From NCBI RefSeq assembly GCF_007830315.1, contig NZ_VLKJ01000005.1, positions 1 to 64,000 of the forward strand: a stretch of DNA of 64,000 nt, read 5' to 3'. Below the pieces are notes generated by a model, which was given only the letters and a program-made list of their open reading frames with translations, searched no databases and was not told the DNA's origin. Shown one piece after another: positions 25,931 through 34,830 of the stretch; the first letter of the stretch is position 1, and each line of letters starts with the position of its first letter. Source of the DNA: Novosphingobium taihuense (lineage in GTDB: Bacteria; Pseudomonadota; Alphaproteobacteria; Sphingomonadales; Sphingomonadaceae). The position numbers and the translations under genes are program-made.

Positions 25931-26701
25931 ATGTCGATCGACGTTATCCGGGACGGTGGGGTCGCCATCGTCACCATCAATCGTCCTGAACGCAAGAACG
26001 CCATCACAATGGCGATGCGGAGCGAGTTTCAGGCCGTGTTTCAGGCGTTGCAAGATGATGACGACGTGCGCGCCATTATCCTCACCGGAGCAGGTGGCGA
26101 TTTTGCAGCTGGTGCTGATGTGGGCGAAATGGGCACGGGCGGCGTGCGCGGCAATGTGATCAAGTATCGTACCTTGCATCGCATGACACGCAGCGTCGTC
26201 CATACGAACAAGCCGGTCATTGCTGCAGTCGAAGGCGTGTGCATCGGTGTGGCATTCGCCTTGGCGCTCGCCAGCGATTTCATCATTTGCGCCGAAAATG
26301 CGAGGTTCCAGTTTGCGTTCCGCCACATCGGGCTGGCCATGGATGGTGGCGCAGGCTGGCTTCTCGAGCGCCATGTTGGCGTGATGCGGGCAAAGGAGAT
26401 CGCCTACAGCGGGCGGTTTGTCAGCGGTGAAGAAGCAGCGCGCCTTGGCTTTGCCCTGGAAGCTCTCCCCCAGGATCAGGTACAGGCCCGTGCTCGCGAA
26501 ATGGCAGAGAGCTTTGCCACCGCGCCGACGATTGCGCTCGCACACATCAAGCGCCAGTTCGATAGTGCGCCCACGCAGTCCTATGACGAGGCGCTCGAAT
26601 ATGAAGCTGCAGTTCAGGCACTGATGACCTGGACCGAGGATTTCAAGGAGGGCACGACCGCGTTCAAGGAAAAGCGCAAGCCGGTATATCGCGGCGCCTG
26701 A
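25931..26701 (+). CDS. Enoyl-CoA hydratase/isomerase
   Basis: A 256-residue crotonase-fold enzyme. The oxyanion hole region reads G-A-G-G-D-F-A-A-G-A-D-V and the second conserved block A-F-R-H-I-G-L-A-M-D-G-G-A-G-W. The catalytic Glu positions of classical hydratases are not obvious, so isomerase or another crotonase activity is possible. GGGAG precedes the ATG. It is the first of five overlapping plus-strand genes and faces the ACAD operon, consistent with hydrating the enoyl-CoA those dehydrogenases make. Confidence 0.86.
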   Translation: MSIDVIRDGGVAIVTINRPERKNAITMAMRSEFQAVFQALQDDDDVRAIILTGAGGDFAAGADVGEMGTGGVRGNVIKYRTLHRMTRSVVHTNKPVIAAVEGVCIGVAFALALASDFIICAENARFQFAFRHIGLAMDGGAGWLLERHVGVMRAKEIAYSGRFVSGEEAARLGFALEALPQDQVQARAREMAESFATAPTIALAHIKRQFDSAPTQSYDEALEYEAAVQALMTWTEDFKEGTTAFKEKRKPVYRGA

Positions 26702-26713
26702 GGGGGTTTTGCG

Positions 26714-27151
26714 GTGACGGTAACGGTAGGCGATCCGCTGCTGGATGATCTGCTGCAAAAACTGATGGCGCGTCCGCATATTCGTGACCTGTTCCGGTTC
26801 GACCTCGTTGGATTCGAAGTGGGCAGTGTCACGCTCGGGCTCGATCACCGGCCTGAACTTGGTCATGCGCCGGGCTGGTTTCAGGGCACGGTAACAACTG
26901 CCATCGCCGAATGTGCTGCGGCAATGAGCGGGGCAACCACCGCGCCAGACAAGGACAGCTTGACCTTGCAGCAGACAATTCACTTCGTCGGCGCAGCGCG
27001 CGGCGATCGGCTGATTGCTGAAGGTCGGGTGATCGCCAGGGGGCGAACCATCAGCACAACGGCTGCGGACGTCTACGTGATGCGTGATGGTGCCCGCCAT
27101 CTGTGCGGAACGCTGACGATGACGATGAATCACAGGGCCCTACAGGAATGA
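26714..27151 (+). CDS. PaaI-type thioesterase
   Basis: A 145-residue hotdog-fold protein of the PaaI/YdiI group: G-H-A-P-G-W-F-Q-G-T-V-T-T-A-I-A-E is the conserved helix, followed by a central strand and G-R-V-I-A-R-G. These enzymes hydrolyse stalled acyl-CoA intermediates and free CoA. The start is a GTG behind GAGGGGG. Its stop overlaps the FAD-oxidase ATG (ATGA), so translation is coupled. Confidence 0.84.
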   Translation: MTVTVGDPLLDDLLQKLMARPHIRDLFRFDLVGFEVGSVTLGLDHRPELGHAPGWFQGTVTTAIAECAAAMSGATTAPDKDSLTLQQTIHFVGAARGDRLIAEGRVIARGRTISTTAADVYVMRDGARHLCGTLTMTMNHRALQE

Positions 27152-28251
27152 CCGACCAGGTTGGCTCGGTCGTGATCGGGGCCGGAGTGGTCGGCCTTGC
27201 CATCGGGCGGGCGCTTGCGCTTGCGGGACACGCACCGTTGATCCTCGAAGGTGAAGCCGACTTAGGATCATGGACCAGCAGCCGCAACAGCGAGGTGATC
27301 CATGCGGGCATCTATTATCCGCAAGGTTCGCTCAAGGCACGACTCTGCGTTGAAGGCAAGGCCATGCTCTATGCTTTCTGCGCGCAGCGTGGCGTGCCGC
27401 ACAGTCGGCTTGGAAAACTGATATTTGCCCACACCTCAGACCAGTTTGGTGAACTTGAAAAGATCCAGGCCGCCGCTAAGGCTGCGGGTGTTCATGATCT
27501 TGTCTGGCTGGATCGTGCTGCCGCTCGCGCGCTGGAGCCCGAACTTGATTGTGCGGCTGCCCTGCTTTCCCCATCGACCGGCATTGTCGACAGCCACAGT
27601 CTGATGCAGGCCCTCTTGGGTGAGGCCGAAGCGAATGGCGCGATGCTGGTCACCAACACGCAAGTCGACCGGATTTCCCGCAATGGCGGCCTTTGGCAGG
27701 TGCACATTCAGGGTGAGGCTGAACCTGTTGTCAGTGCGCCAATCCTTGTCAATTCCGGCGGGCTGGGGGCGCAGGCGGTCGCCGCTGTCACGCAGGGGTT
27801 GGACCCGGCCTTCGTGCCGCCACTCCATTTCGCTCGTGGAGTCTACTTCACGCATTCGGGAAGAGTGCCATTTTCGCACCTGATCTACCCGGTGCCCGAA
27901 CCGGGCGGACTGGGCACGCACCTGACGCTGGACCTTGCCGGGCAGGCACGGTTCGGACCGGATGTCGAATGGATCTATGGATTGGACTATACCGTTGATC
28001 CTGCACGCCACGCCAAGTTTGCGGCTGCTGCGCAGCGTATCTGGCCCGCGCTCAATCCGGAGCGGTTGCAACCCGGCTATGCCGGGATAAGGCCAAAGCT
28101 ATCCGGTCCGGGCGAAGCCGCAGCCGACTTCATGATCCAGGGACCAGCAGTCCACGGACAGGAAGGTCTGGTCAATCTGTTCGGCATCGAATCTCCGGGC
28201 CTTACCGCCAGCATGGCCATTGCCGCACAAGTGGCGGGGATGGTCCGATGA
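27148..28251 (+). CDS. FAD-dependent oxidoreductase, L-2-hydroxyglutarate oxidase-like (DAO fold)
   Basis: A 367-residue DAO-fold flavoprotein. The dinucleotide motif is V-I-G-A-G-V-V-G-L-A-I-G near residue 9, then N-S-E-V-I-H-A-G-I-Y-Y, which is the signature of the L-2-hydroxyglutarate oxidase (LhgO) branch. The C-terminus has G-I-E-S-P-G-L-T-A-S. It would oxidise a 2-hydroxy acid to a 2-oxoacid and pass electrons to quinone or oxygen. Its stop overlaps the GMC start. A 2-oxoacid product could feed the E1 complex encoded upstream, which is an inference. Confidence 0.84.
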   Translation: MTDQVGSVVIGAGVVGLAIGRALALAGHAPLILEGEADLGSWTSSRNSEVIHAGIYYPQGSLKARLCVEGKAMLYAFCAQRGVPHSRLGKLIFAHTSDQFGELEKIQAAAKAAGVHDLVWLDRAAARALEPELDCAAALLSPSTGIVDSHSLMQALLGEAEANGAMLVTNTQVDRISRNGGLWQVHIQGEAEPVVSAPILVNSGGLGAQAVAAVTQGLDPAFVPPLHFARGVYFTHSGRVPFSHLIYPVPEPGGLGTHLTLDLAGQARFGPDVEWIYGLDYTVDPARHAKFAAAAQRIWPALNPERLQPGYAGIRPKLSGPGEAAADFMIQGPAVHGQEGLVNLFGIESPGLTASMAIAAQVAGMVR

Positions 28252-29834
28252 GCCAGCTTTACGATTTCATCATTGTTGGCGGAGGCAGCGCTGGCTGTGT
28301 CATCGCGGCTCGGCTGACAGAAGACCCAGCCGTTCGCGTTCTGCTGCTCGAAGCGGGCCCGCGCGATACCAATCCGTGGATTCATGTTCCTCTCGGCTAT
28401 GGCAAGTTGTTCAAACACAAGCGGCTGAACTGGCTGTACCAGACGATACCAGAGCCTAACCTCGACAACCGCCGCATTGGGCAGCCGCGGGGGAAGGTGC
28501 TGGGCGGTTCGTCCTCGATCAACGGACTGATCTATATTCGCGGCCAGCGCGAGGACTTCGATTCATGGGCGCGGCTTGGCAACCATGGATGGGGGTATGA
28601 CGATCTGCTACCCTATTTCATCCGGTCTGAAGACCAGCAGCGCGGGGCCAATCCATGGCATGGGGTGGGCGGGCCGCAGGCGGTTTCGGATGCAACAGAG
28701 CCACACGTGCTGTGCGATGCATTCATCGCTGCAGCGCAGGAGGCAGGCTATCCGGAAAATCCAGATTTCAACGGGGCGACGCAGGAAGGCGCAGGCTACT
28801 ATCAGACGACTTCGCGCAATGGCCGAAGGATCAGCACTGCGGTCGCCTATCTCAATCCGGCGCGCAGTCGTCGCAACCTGACGATCATCACCAAAGCGCT
28901 GGTGCACCGCGTGCTCTTTGAAGGCAAGCGGGCAGTCGGGGTCGAATGGAGCCAGAATGGCGCTCTGCGCAGCGCAAGGGCATCACGCGAGGTGATCCTG
29001 TCCGCCGGCGCTTTTGGCAGCCCGCATATCCTGCAACTTTCCGGTGTAGGCGATGGCGTGCATATTCTGTCGCTGGGGTTGCCGGTAGTGCACCACAATC
29101 CGCACGTCGGTGCAAATCTGCAGGACCACATTCAGGTCCGCACGGTCTACAAGGCAAAAGGAAGGCTCACCTTCAACGATGACATGGCCTCTCTCCTGCG
29201 AACTGTTGGAGTGGGCCTGCGCTACGGCCTGCAGCGCAAGGGACCGCTGACTGTCTCGGCAGGCTATGCCGGAGCGTTCCTGCGCTCTGCCGAGGCGGTC
29301 GATACGCGGCCGGACATGCAACTGCTGTTCATCACGTTCAGTACGAACAAGATGGGTGACAAGCTGCACCCGTTTTCTGCATTCACAATGTCTGCCTGCC
29401 CGCTGCGCCCTGAAAGCAGGGGGCATGTCCGCGCACTGTCGCCTGATCCTGCGGTCGCCCCGGAAATCTTCGTGAACTTTCTCGGCACGGAAAAAGACCG
29501 GCGCGATGTGGTGGCGGGCCTGCGGATGATCCGCGGAATCGCAGCGCAGCCGGCACTCTCGCGCCATGTCGAAAGCGAATTTCTGCCCGGCGCTGACCAC
29601 AACGACGACGCTAGTCTGCTGGCGTATGCGCGGGCGTCTGCCGGGTCGATCTATCATCCCAGTTGCACTGCGGCGATGGGCAAGGTGGTTGACGGTTCTC
29701 TGCGCGTAATCGGCCTTGATGGCCTGCGCGTCGCAGATGCATCGATCATGCCCGCCGTCGTTTCGGGCAATACCAACGCTGCCGCCATCGTCATCGGCGA
29801 AAAGGCCGCAGACATGATCCGTGCCGGGGTGTGA
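28248..29834 (+). CDS. GMC-family oxidoreductase (alcohol/choline dehydrogenase-like)
   Basis: A 528-residue GMC flavoprotein. It has V-G-G-G-S-A-G-C-V-I at the N-terminus, G-K-V-L-G-G-S-S-S-I-N-G for FAD binding, and the catalytic His in Y-H-P-S-C-T (about 470) with Asn 510 in G-N-T-N. This His/Asn pair is that of choline and alkanol/polyethylene-glycol dehydrogenases. No signal peptide is seen. It oxidises a primary or secondary alcohol, and the aldehyde dehydrogenase follows immediately, so an alcohol-to-acid module is likely. Confidence 0.9.
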   Translation: MSQLYDFIIVGGGSAGCVIAARLTEDPAVRVLLLEAGPRDTNPWIHVPLGYGKLFKHKRLNWLYQTIPEPNLDNRRIGQPRGKVLGGSSSINGLIYIRGQREDFDSWARLGNHGWGYDDLLPYFIRSEDQQRGANPWHGVGGPQAVSDATEPHVLCDAFIAAAQEAGYPENPDFNGATQEGAGYYQTTSRNGRRISTAVAYLNPARSRRNLTIITKALVHRVLFEGKRAVGVEWSQNGALRSARASREVILSAGAFGSPHILQLSGVGDGVHILSLGLPVVHHNPHVGANLQDHIQVRTVYKAKGRLTFNDDMASLLRTVGVGLRYGLQRKGPLTVSAGYAGAFLRSAEAVDTRPDMQLLFITFSTNKMGDKLHPFSAFTMSACPLRPESRGHVRALSPDPAVAPEIFVNFLGTEKDRRDVVAGLRMIRGIAAQPALSRHVESEFLPGADHNDDASLLAYARASAGSIYHPSCTAAMGKVVDGSLRVIGLDGLRVADASIMPAVVSGNTNAAAIVIGEKAADMIRAGV

Positions 29835-29848
29835 ACAAGGAAACTGCG

Positions 29849-31279
29849 ATGTACTGTGAACTTGCCCTCTGCATTGACGGTCGCTTCATTCCAGCCGGAC
29901 CGGGGCGGGCACGGGAGCCTGTACTTAACCCGGCAACGGGAGAAACGCTGGCCGAACTCCCACATGCGACCGCAGCAGAGCTGGACGAGGCTCTTGCCTC
30001 GGCCCAGCGCGCGTTTCCCATCTGGGCCGCGACCAGTCCGCTGGAGCGCAGCAACATTCTGCGCCGCGCTGCCGCCCTGTTGCGCGAACGGATGAGCGAG
30101 CATGCCCGCATTCTGACACTGGAGCAGGGCAAGCCTCTTGCAGAAGCGCGCGGCGAGCTGACGCATTCAGCCGAACTGCTGGAGTGGTATGCCGAGGAAG
30201 GACGGCGAATCTATGGCCGGGTGATTACCGCGCGCGTTCCGGGGGTCGAACACATCGTGCTGCACGAGCCGGTGGGCCCCTGCGCAGCCTTTACCCCGTG
30301 GAATTTCCCCTCGCTCACCCCTGCGCGCAAGGTTGGCGGTGCGCTGGCGGCAGGGTGTACGGTCATTCTCAAGGCTGCGGAAGAGACCCCCGGAACCGCT
30401 GTCGAACTGATGCGGGCGCTGCACGATGCAGGCCTGCCCAAAGGCTGCGCGCAATTGGTGTTCGGCGATCCTGCAGCGATTTCGGCGCACCTCATTGGCG
30501 CGCCCACCATCCGCAAGATTTCGTTCACCGGCTCAACCGCGGTGGGCAAGCACCTGATGCGGCTCGCGGCCGATGGGGTGAAGCGATCGACCATGGAACT
30601 AGGCGGGAACGCCCCGGTGATTGTCTGCGCCGATGCCGATTATGATTTGGCTGTGACCACGCTTGCAGCGGGCAAGTTTCGAAACGCGGGCCAGGTTTGC
30701 GTCAGTCCGGGGCGCTTCTTCGTGCATGAAAGTCTGGCAGAGCGTTTTGCCGCAGATGTCGCCGCGCGAGCGGATGCGTTGCAACTTGGCGCCGGCGTCG
30801 ATGCTGAATCACAGATGGGTCCGCTTGCCAATGCCCGAAGGGTGGAGGCGATGGAACGCTTCGTGGCAGATGCCGAGGCGCATGGAGGCAAAGTGCTGGC
30901 AGGTGGTGCGCGGCGGGGCAACGCAGGCAATTTCTTTGCGCCCACGGTCGTGACCGGGCTGGATCAGGATGCGCTGCTGTTCTCGGAAGAGTGCTTTGGC
31001 CCGATCGTGCCGATCCAGACGTTTTCCTCGCTGGAAGATGCAATTGCTCGTGCCAACGCGGTAGAAGCCGGGTTAGCCGGTTATGCCTTCACCATGGGGC
31101 TCGCAAGCGCACACCGGATCATGCATGGTGTGCAGACTGGCATGATCGGGATCAACAACCTCACCGTGTCTACGCCTGAGACCCCATTCGGCGGCATCAA
31201 AGAGAGTGGATTTGGTTCTGAAGGCGGAACGGAAGGGCTTCAGGCCTATCTTAACACGAAACTGGCAACGCTGGGCTGA
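29849..31279 (+). CDS. NAD(P)-dependent aldehyde dehydrogenase
   Basis: A 476-residue ALDH with catalytic Cys 284 in N-A-G-Q-V-C and the general-base Glu in M-E-L-G-G-N-A-P. Type resembles succinate-semialdehyde/medium-chain aldehyde dehydrogenases. ATG 29849 has AAGGAA 6 nt upstream; a GTG at 29831 overlaps the GMC stop and is the alternative. It closes the five-gene plus operon and is followed by a 14-bp stem shared with the convergent crotonase gene. Confidence 0.88.
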   Translation: MYCELALCIDGRFIPAGPGRAREPVLNPATGETLAELPHATAAELDEALASAQRAFPIWAATSPLERSNILRRAAALLRERMSEHARILTLEQGKPLAEARGELTHSAELLEWYAEEGRRIYGRVITARVPGVEHIVLHEPVGPCAAFTPWNFPSLTPARKVGGALAAGCTVILKAAEETPGTAVELMRALHDAGLPKGCAQLVFGDPAAISAHLIGAPTIRKISFTGSTAVGKHLMRLAADGVKRSTMELGGNAPVIVCADADYDLAVTTLAAGKFRNAGQVCVSPGRFFVHESLAERFAADVAARADALQLGAGVDAESQMGPLANARRVEAMERFVADAEAHGGKVLAGGARRGNAGNFFAPTVVTGLDQDALLFSEECFGPIVPIQTFSSLEDAIARANAVEAGLAGYAFTMGLASAHRIMHGVQTGMIGINNLTVSTPETPFGGIKESGFGSEGGTEGLQAYLNTKLATLG

Positions 31280-31292
31280 CGTGCCGTGCTTC

Positions 31293-31334
31293 TTCTGTCT
31301 GGACCGGTGGCAGCAGCCGTCGGTCCAGACAGAA
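31293..31334. terminator. 14-bp perfect stem between convergent genes, bidirectional terminator
   Basis: TTCTGTCTGGACCG at 31293-31306 is repeated exactly as its reverse complement at 31321-31334 with a 14-nt loop. It lies 13 nt after the plus-strand ALDH stop and 17 nt after the minus-strand crotonase stop. On the minus strand the stem is followed by GAAG and not a U-run, so it may terminate by length of stem alone or block RNA decay from both sides. Confidence 0.6.
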
Positions 31335-31351
31335 AAGGCGGGTAGTTTGGC

Positions 31352-32254
31352 TCAACTCCCCTTCACGCGGACATAGCCATCCCCAAAGGGAGCGTCGCGA
31401 TTGGTCAGCGCGACCTTGAGGCCATGCTCCTTCATGTCGGACTTGAACTGCGTGCGGCGCGGACCGGCGGCCAGGTGGGCGCGAGCGTCAGCCTCTGCGG
31501 CAAGACGCTGGATCGTTCCGGCCCCCATCTGCTCCAGCGCCAGGTTCACGATGCGCTTGTGGGCAGACAACAGTTCCTGATCGACTGCTGCCACGCGGCG
31601 CGCAAGCGCATCCACCGCAGCATCCAGTTCCGCTGCAGGCCACGATTCCAATGCCAAACCGATTTTGACCGCGTCGGCACCAGTCATCTTGTCGCCAGTG
31701 AACAGCATCCGCTTCGCCCATTGAGGGCCGCAGTGATAAATCCACATGTGCGCAGGCGGCGATCCGTTGGCACGGGTGGCAGGGAAGCCGATGCGCGCAT
31801 CGTCAGCCATGATTACAAGATCGCACGACAGCGCGATGTCTGTGCCACCGGCAAGGCAATTGCCGTGGACCTTTGCGATCACCGGCTTGTGGATGGCCGG
31901 AATGATCAGCGTGTATTGTTGAGTCCGCTCCATCGAGAAGCAGTCATCGTCAAAGCGCTTTCCAGCCTCGCGATATTGGTAATTGCCGAGCTTCGTCTTC
32001 TCGCCCCGTCCTTCATAGGCCTGCTCAAGGTCGTATCCGGCGCAAAAATCCTTGCCTGCACCGCAAAGGACGATGGCATTGACGTCCATCCGGTCATCGG
32101 CTTCCAGCAATGCGTCATGCATTTCCTTCAGCATCTTGCCGTTGAGCGCATTGCGCTTGTCCGGACGGTTGAATGTGATCGTGGCAACTGCGTCCTCGAC
32201 CTCGAAGAGGATCTGTTCAGGCTCGTACAGCCATTTTCCGCGATATTCCGTCAT
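31352..32254 (-). CDS. Enoyl-CoA hydratase/isomerase-family protein
   Basis: A 300-residue crotonase-fold protein with N-R-P-D-K-R-N-A-L-N, C-G-A-G-K-D-F-C-A-G-Y-D-L for the oxyanion hole and G-N-C-L-A-G-G-T-D-I-A. It has an extra N-terminal segment of about 20 residues and a longer C-terminal tail than minimal crotonases. AGGAGG is well spaced before the ATG at 32254. It is transcribed alone on the minus strand and divergent from the SDR/DUF1214 pair. Confidence 0.86.
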   Translation of the reverse strand: MTEYRGKWLYEPEQILFEVEDAVATITFNRPDKRNALNGKMLKEMHDALLEADDRMDVNAIVLCGAGKDFCAGYDLEQAYEGRGEKTKLGNYQYREAGKRFDDDCFSMERTQQYTLIIPAIHKPVIAKVHGNCLAGGTDIALSCDLVIMADDARIGFPATRANGSPPAHMWIYHCGPQWAKRMLFTGDKMTGADAVKIGLALESWPAAELDAAVDALARRVAAVDQELLSAHKRIVNLALEQMGAGTIQRLAAEADARAHLAAGPRRTQFKSDMKEHGLKVALTNRDAPFGDGYVRVKGS

Positions 32255-32439
32255 GTTGCCTCCTGTTGGCGATTCCGCGCAAGCGCCCGCTTGATGTCTG
32301 GACATTGCCGCGACTGACAAGGCGAGGGAAGCGCAAGGTCGTGTGATCGCATCCCCGATACAGGCCCCCCCGAACGGGGACTGCGGCGTGTTTCATGACA
32401 TGGAAGCATCGCTGCAAATATGGGTGAGGTCATGATCCG

Positions 32440-33225
32440 ATGAAGAGTCTTGCTGGCAAAGTCGCAATCGTCATGGGGGCAACCCGTGAAGGGAACATGG
32501 GACAGGCCATTGCGCGGCGGTTTCTCGACGAGGGGGCAAATGTTGTCGTGTCCGGGCGGAGCGCTGCGGGGCTCGACGCATTCGCCAGCGCAACCGGGGC
32601 GATGGCGATTCCGGCAGACGTTTCGAACCGCGAGGCAGTGTCCGCTCTTTTCCAGAATGTTCAGGAGCGGTTCGGGCAAGTTGATATTGCAGTGAATGCT
32701 GCCGCAACCGCACAGTACGGGCCGTTCGAGGAAATGACAGAGGCCGAGATCGACGAGATGCTGGCCATCATCTTCAAAGGTGGCATCTGGTTCATGCAAG
32801 CCGCGATCGGTGCAATGAAAGCATCGGGAGGTGGCGCCATCGTCAATGTTTCTTCCGCCGTGGCGGACATCATGTTTGAAAACCACGTAGCCTATATGGG
32901 GGCCAAGGCTGGCCTCAATCACATGACGCGTGCAGTAGCAAACGAGTTCGGCCAGTTCGGCATTCGCGCAAATATCCTGTCTCCGGGGCTGACCGAAACG
33001 CCAATGCTGGGCGGTTCGTTTACGCCGGCCATGATCGATGCGTTCGCGCGCGAATATCCACTTGGGCGGATCACCACCGTGGACGATGTAGCCAACGCCG
33101 CCCTGTTCATGGCTGGGGACGAATGTTTCATGACCGGGCAGACCTTCCATGTCACCGGCGGGCTTACCCTTCGCCGCAACCCGACTGCGGCTGAAATCAT
33201 GCGCGCTGCAACCGGACAGAACTGA
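32440..33225 (+). CDS. SDR-family oxidoreductase
   Basis: A 261-residue SDR with M-G-A-T-R-E-G-N-M-G at the cofactor loop, N-A-A-A in place of the usual N-N-A-G, and the active site Y-M-G-A-K. The loop variant resembles SDRs with atypical cofactor loops, including enoyl-ACP-reductase-like forms, but the Y-x-x-x-K spacing is classical. It precedes the second DUF1214 gene by 26 nt, so the two are one operon. Confidence 0.83.
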   Translation: MKSLAGKVAIVMGATREGNMGQAIARRFLDEGANVVVSGRSAAGLDAFASATGAMAIPADVSNREAVSALFQNVQERFGQVDIAVNAAATAQYGPFEEMTEAEIDEMLAIIFKGGIWFMQAAIGAMKASGGGAIVNVSSAVADIMFENHVAYMGAKAGLNHMTRAVANEFGQFGIRANILSPGLTETPMLGGSFTPAMIDAFAREYPLGRITTVDDVANAALFMAGDECFMTGQTFHVTGGLTLRRNPTAAEIMRAATGQN

Positions 33226-33251
33226 TCAGGAACTCCGCGAAGGAACACGTC

Positions 33252-34424
33252 ATGCAAGACTGGAGCGAATACGTCGATCTTCTGAAGCCGGCCGCCGACA
33301 TTTTCGGCAGCGGGACCGCGCCTGTTGACGAAAACCTGCGGGCCAACTTCTATCGCCAACTGGCGATGAACTTGTCGCAGGGCTACTTCCTGATTTTCCA
33401 GACCGATCCTCGTTATCCGGAATGGGTGCCCTTCGAAAACTCGGCCTTTCTGCTCCAGCCCAACCCGGATGCGGTCTATTTTTACACGGCGGTGGATGGT
33501 GCGGGGACCTACCGTGTCACTGGGCAGCGTGGCACCGCACCGGTGGCAGGCTTTGCCGTCGGAAACCGGATTATCGGGATGACCGAAGGTTTCGGCAAAG
33601 GCTTTGGCAATTATGACCTTGATGATCTGACCATTGGCGAGGACGGCGCGTTCGAGGTGATCTTCAGCGCTGAACGCCCTGCAGGGTGGTCGGGCGATTG
33701 GCTCCATCTCGATCCTGAATCGGATTTCATCATGGTGCGCCAGTTCAGTTACGCCTGGGGCCGCGAAACGGATATGCGGCTGGCCATCGAACGGCTTGAT
33801 CCGCAACCACCAAAGTCGGTCATTACGCCCGCAGAAGTGGACCGGCAACTGCGCAAGCTTTTTGGCAGTTATGCGCGCCGCCTGTCGGAAATCGGCCTTG
33901 GCGCTGTCAGGGCGCCGCATGACAAGGGGCTCGTCAACAAATTCGGGCTGACCACGTTCCAGGATCTTGGCAACGGACAGGACTGGCCCCAGGCCTATTT
34001 CGAGACGGTGTTCGACATCGGTCCGGACGAGGCATTGGTGATTGAAACGGACCTTCCGGAACAGCGTTCATACTGGAATATTCAGGTGATCGACGGACTG
34101 TGGAACCAGTTGGAAGTGCTTTACCGGCAAACCAGCCTCAACGGTCACACCGCGAAAGTCGACGGCGACGGTCGTTTTCGCGCGGTCCTGTCGCATCGGG
34201 ATCCGGGCTTTGCCAACTGGCTGGACACTTGTGGCCATAGCTATGGCATGATGATCGGCCGCTGGTATCGATGCAGCGATCAGCCCGAGCCGCAGGCCAT
34301 CCGAATGAAGCTTTCGGATGTCGCCACCTACCTTGGTGATCGGAGCCCCCGCATCACTCCGGAAGAGCGTGCCCAGGCCATGAGAGAGAGACTGACGGGA
34401 TCACAACTTCGCCGCCGCTGGTAG
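33252..34424 (+). CDS. DUF1214-domain protein without signal peptide
   Basis: A 390-residue paralog of the protein at 8.3 kb. Shared features include N-S-A-F-L-L-Q-P-N-P-D-A, the W-N-I-Q-V-I-D-G-L-W-N-Q block and the terminal L-R-R-R-W. It starts directly with the conserved region, with AAGGA before the ATG, and lacks the twin-arginine leader, so it should stay in the cytoplasm. Its function is unknown. Its SDR neighbour suggests both act on the same ligand. Confidence 0.82.
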   Translation: MQDWSEYVDLLKPAADIFGSGTAPVDENLRANFYRQLAMNLSQGYFLIFQTDPRYPEWVPFENSAFLLQPNPDAVYFYTAVDGAGTYRVTGQRGTAPVAGFAVGNRIIGMTEGFGKGFGNYDLDDLTIGEDGAFEVIFSAERPAGWSGDWLHLDPESDFIMVRQFSYAWGRETDMRLAIERLDPQPPKSVITPAEVDRQLRKLFGSYARRLSEIGLGAVRAPHDKGLVNKFGLTTFQDLGNGQDWPQAYFETVFDIGPDEALVIETDLPEQRSYWNIQVIDGLWNQLEVLYRQTSLNGHTAKVDGDGRFRAVLSHRDPGFANWLDTCGHSYGMMIGRWYRCSDQPEPQAIRMKLSDVATYLGDRSPRITPEERAQAMRERLTGSQLRRRW

Positions 34425-34426
34425 TG

Positions 34427-34669
34427 TCAGCGGCCAGATCCTGCAGATATGGCCGCCTCTGCCGCGCTGGCTTCGGCAATGAGCGCGCGCAGGGCGGCTG
34501 CGGTGTCGGCCATGAGACGCTCGCTGATCGGCTTTTCGCCGTTGATGAATCGCCGCAGTGAGCGTTCGTCTATGCCGAGGCGGCGCGATGAAGTGGTGAC
34601 GCCGCCCAGCACCTGAATGCAGTGGGCGAAGTGGTCCTGCAGGTCATGCATTTGTTCAGGGGCTGTCAT
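34427..34669 (-). CDS. Small HTH-like DNA-binding protein
   Basis: An 80-residue protein. [18 protein letters not shown] looks like the turn and recognition helix of a Cro/CI-type or antitoxin-like HTH. GAGAGAG lies just ahead of the ATG at 34669; a TTG at 34705 has no site. It is convergent with DUF1214 (2 nt gap) and divergent from the catalase, which it might regulate. No toxin gene is next to it. Confidence 0.6.
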   Translation of the reverse strand: MTAPEQMHDLQDHFAHCIQVLGGVTTSSRRLGIDERSLRRFINGEKPISERLMADTAAALRALIAEASAAEAAISAGSGR

Positions 34670-34830
34670 CGGCTCTCTCTGCTCGGGGGCAGGCGGGTGC
34701 GTCAATCCCCGGCAATCATTTCATTGCTGAGCGCGAAAGGTGGAACCTTCAAGCGCGCTTCCGGTTCTTGGGTGTGCGGACGGCACCACGTGAGGGGCTG
34801 CTTCTGCAAGCTCTCACGAAGGATCGAAAC

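Noticed and set aside
34427..34669. Antitoxin of a toxin-antitoxin pair
   Set aside because: The HTH is antitoxin-like but no toxin-sized gene adjoins it; the neighbours are DUF1214 and catalase.
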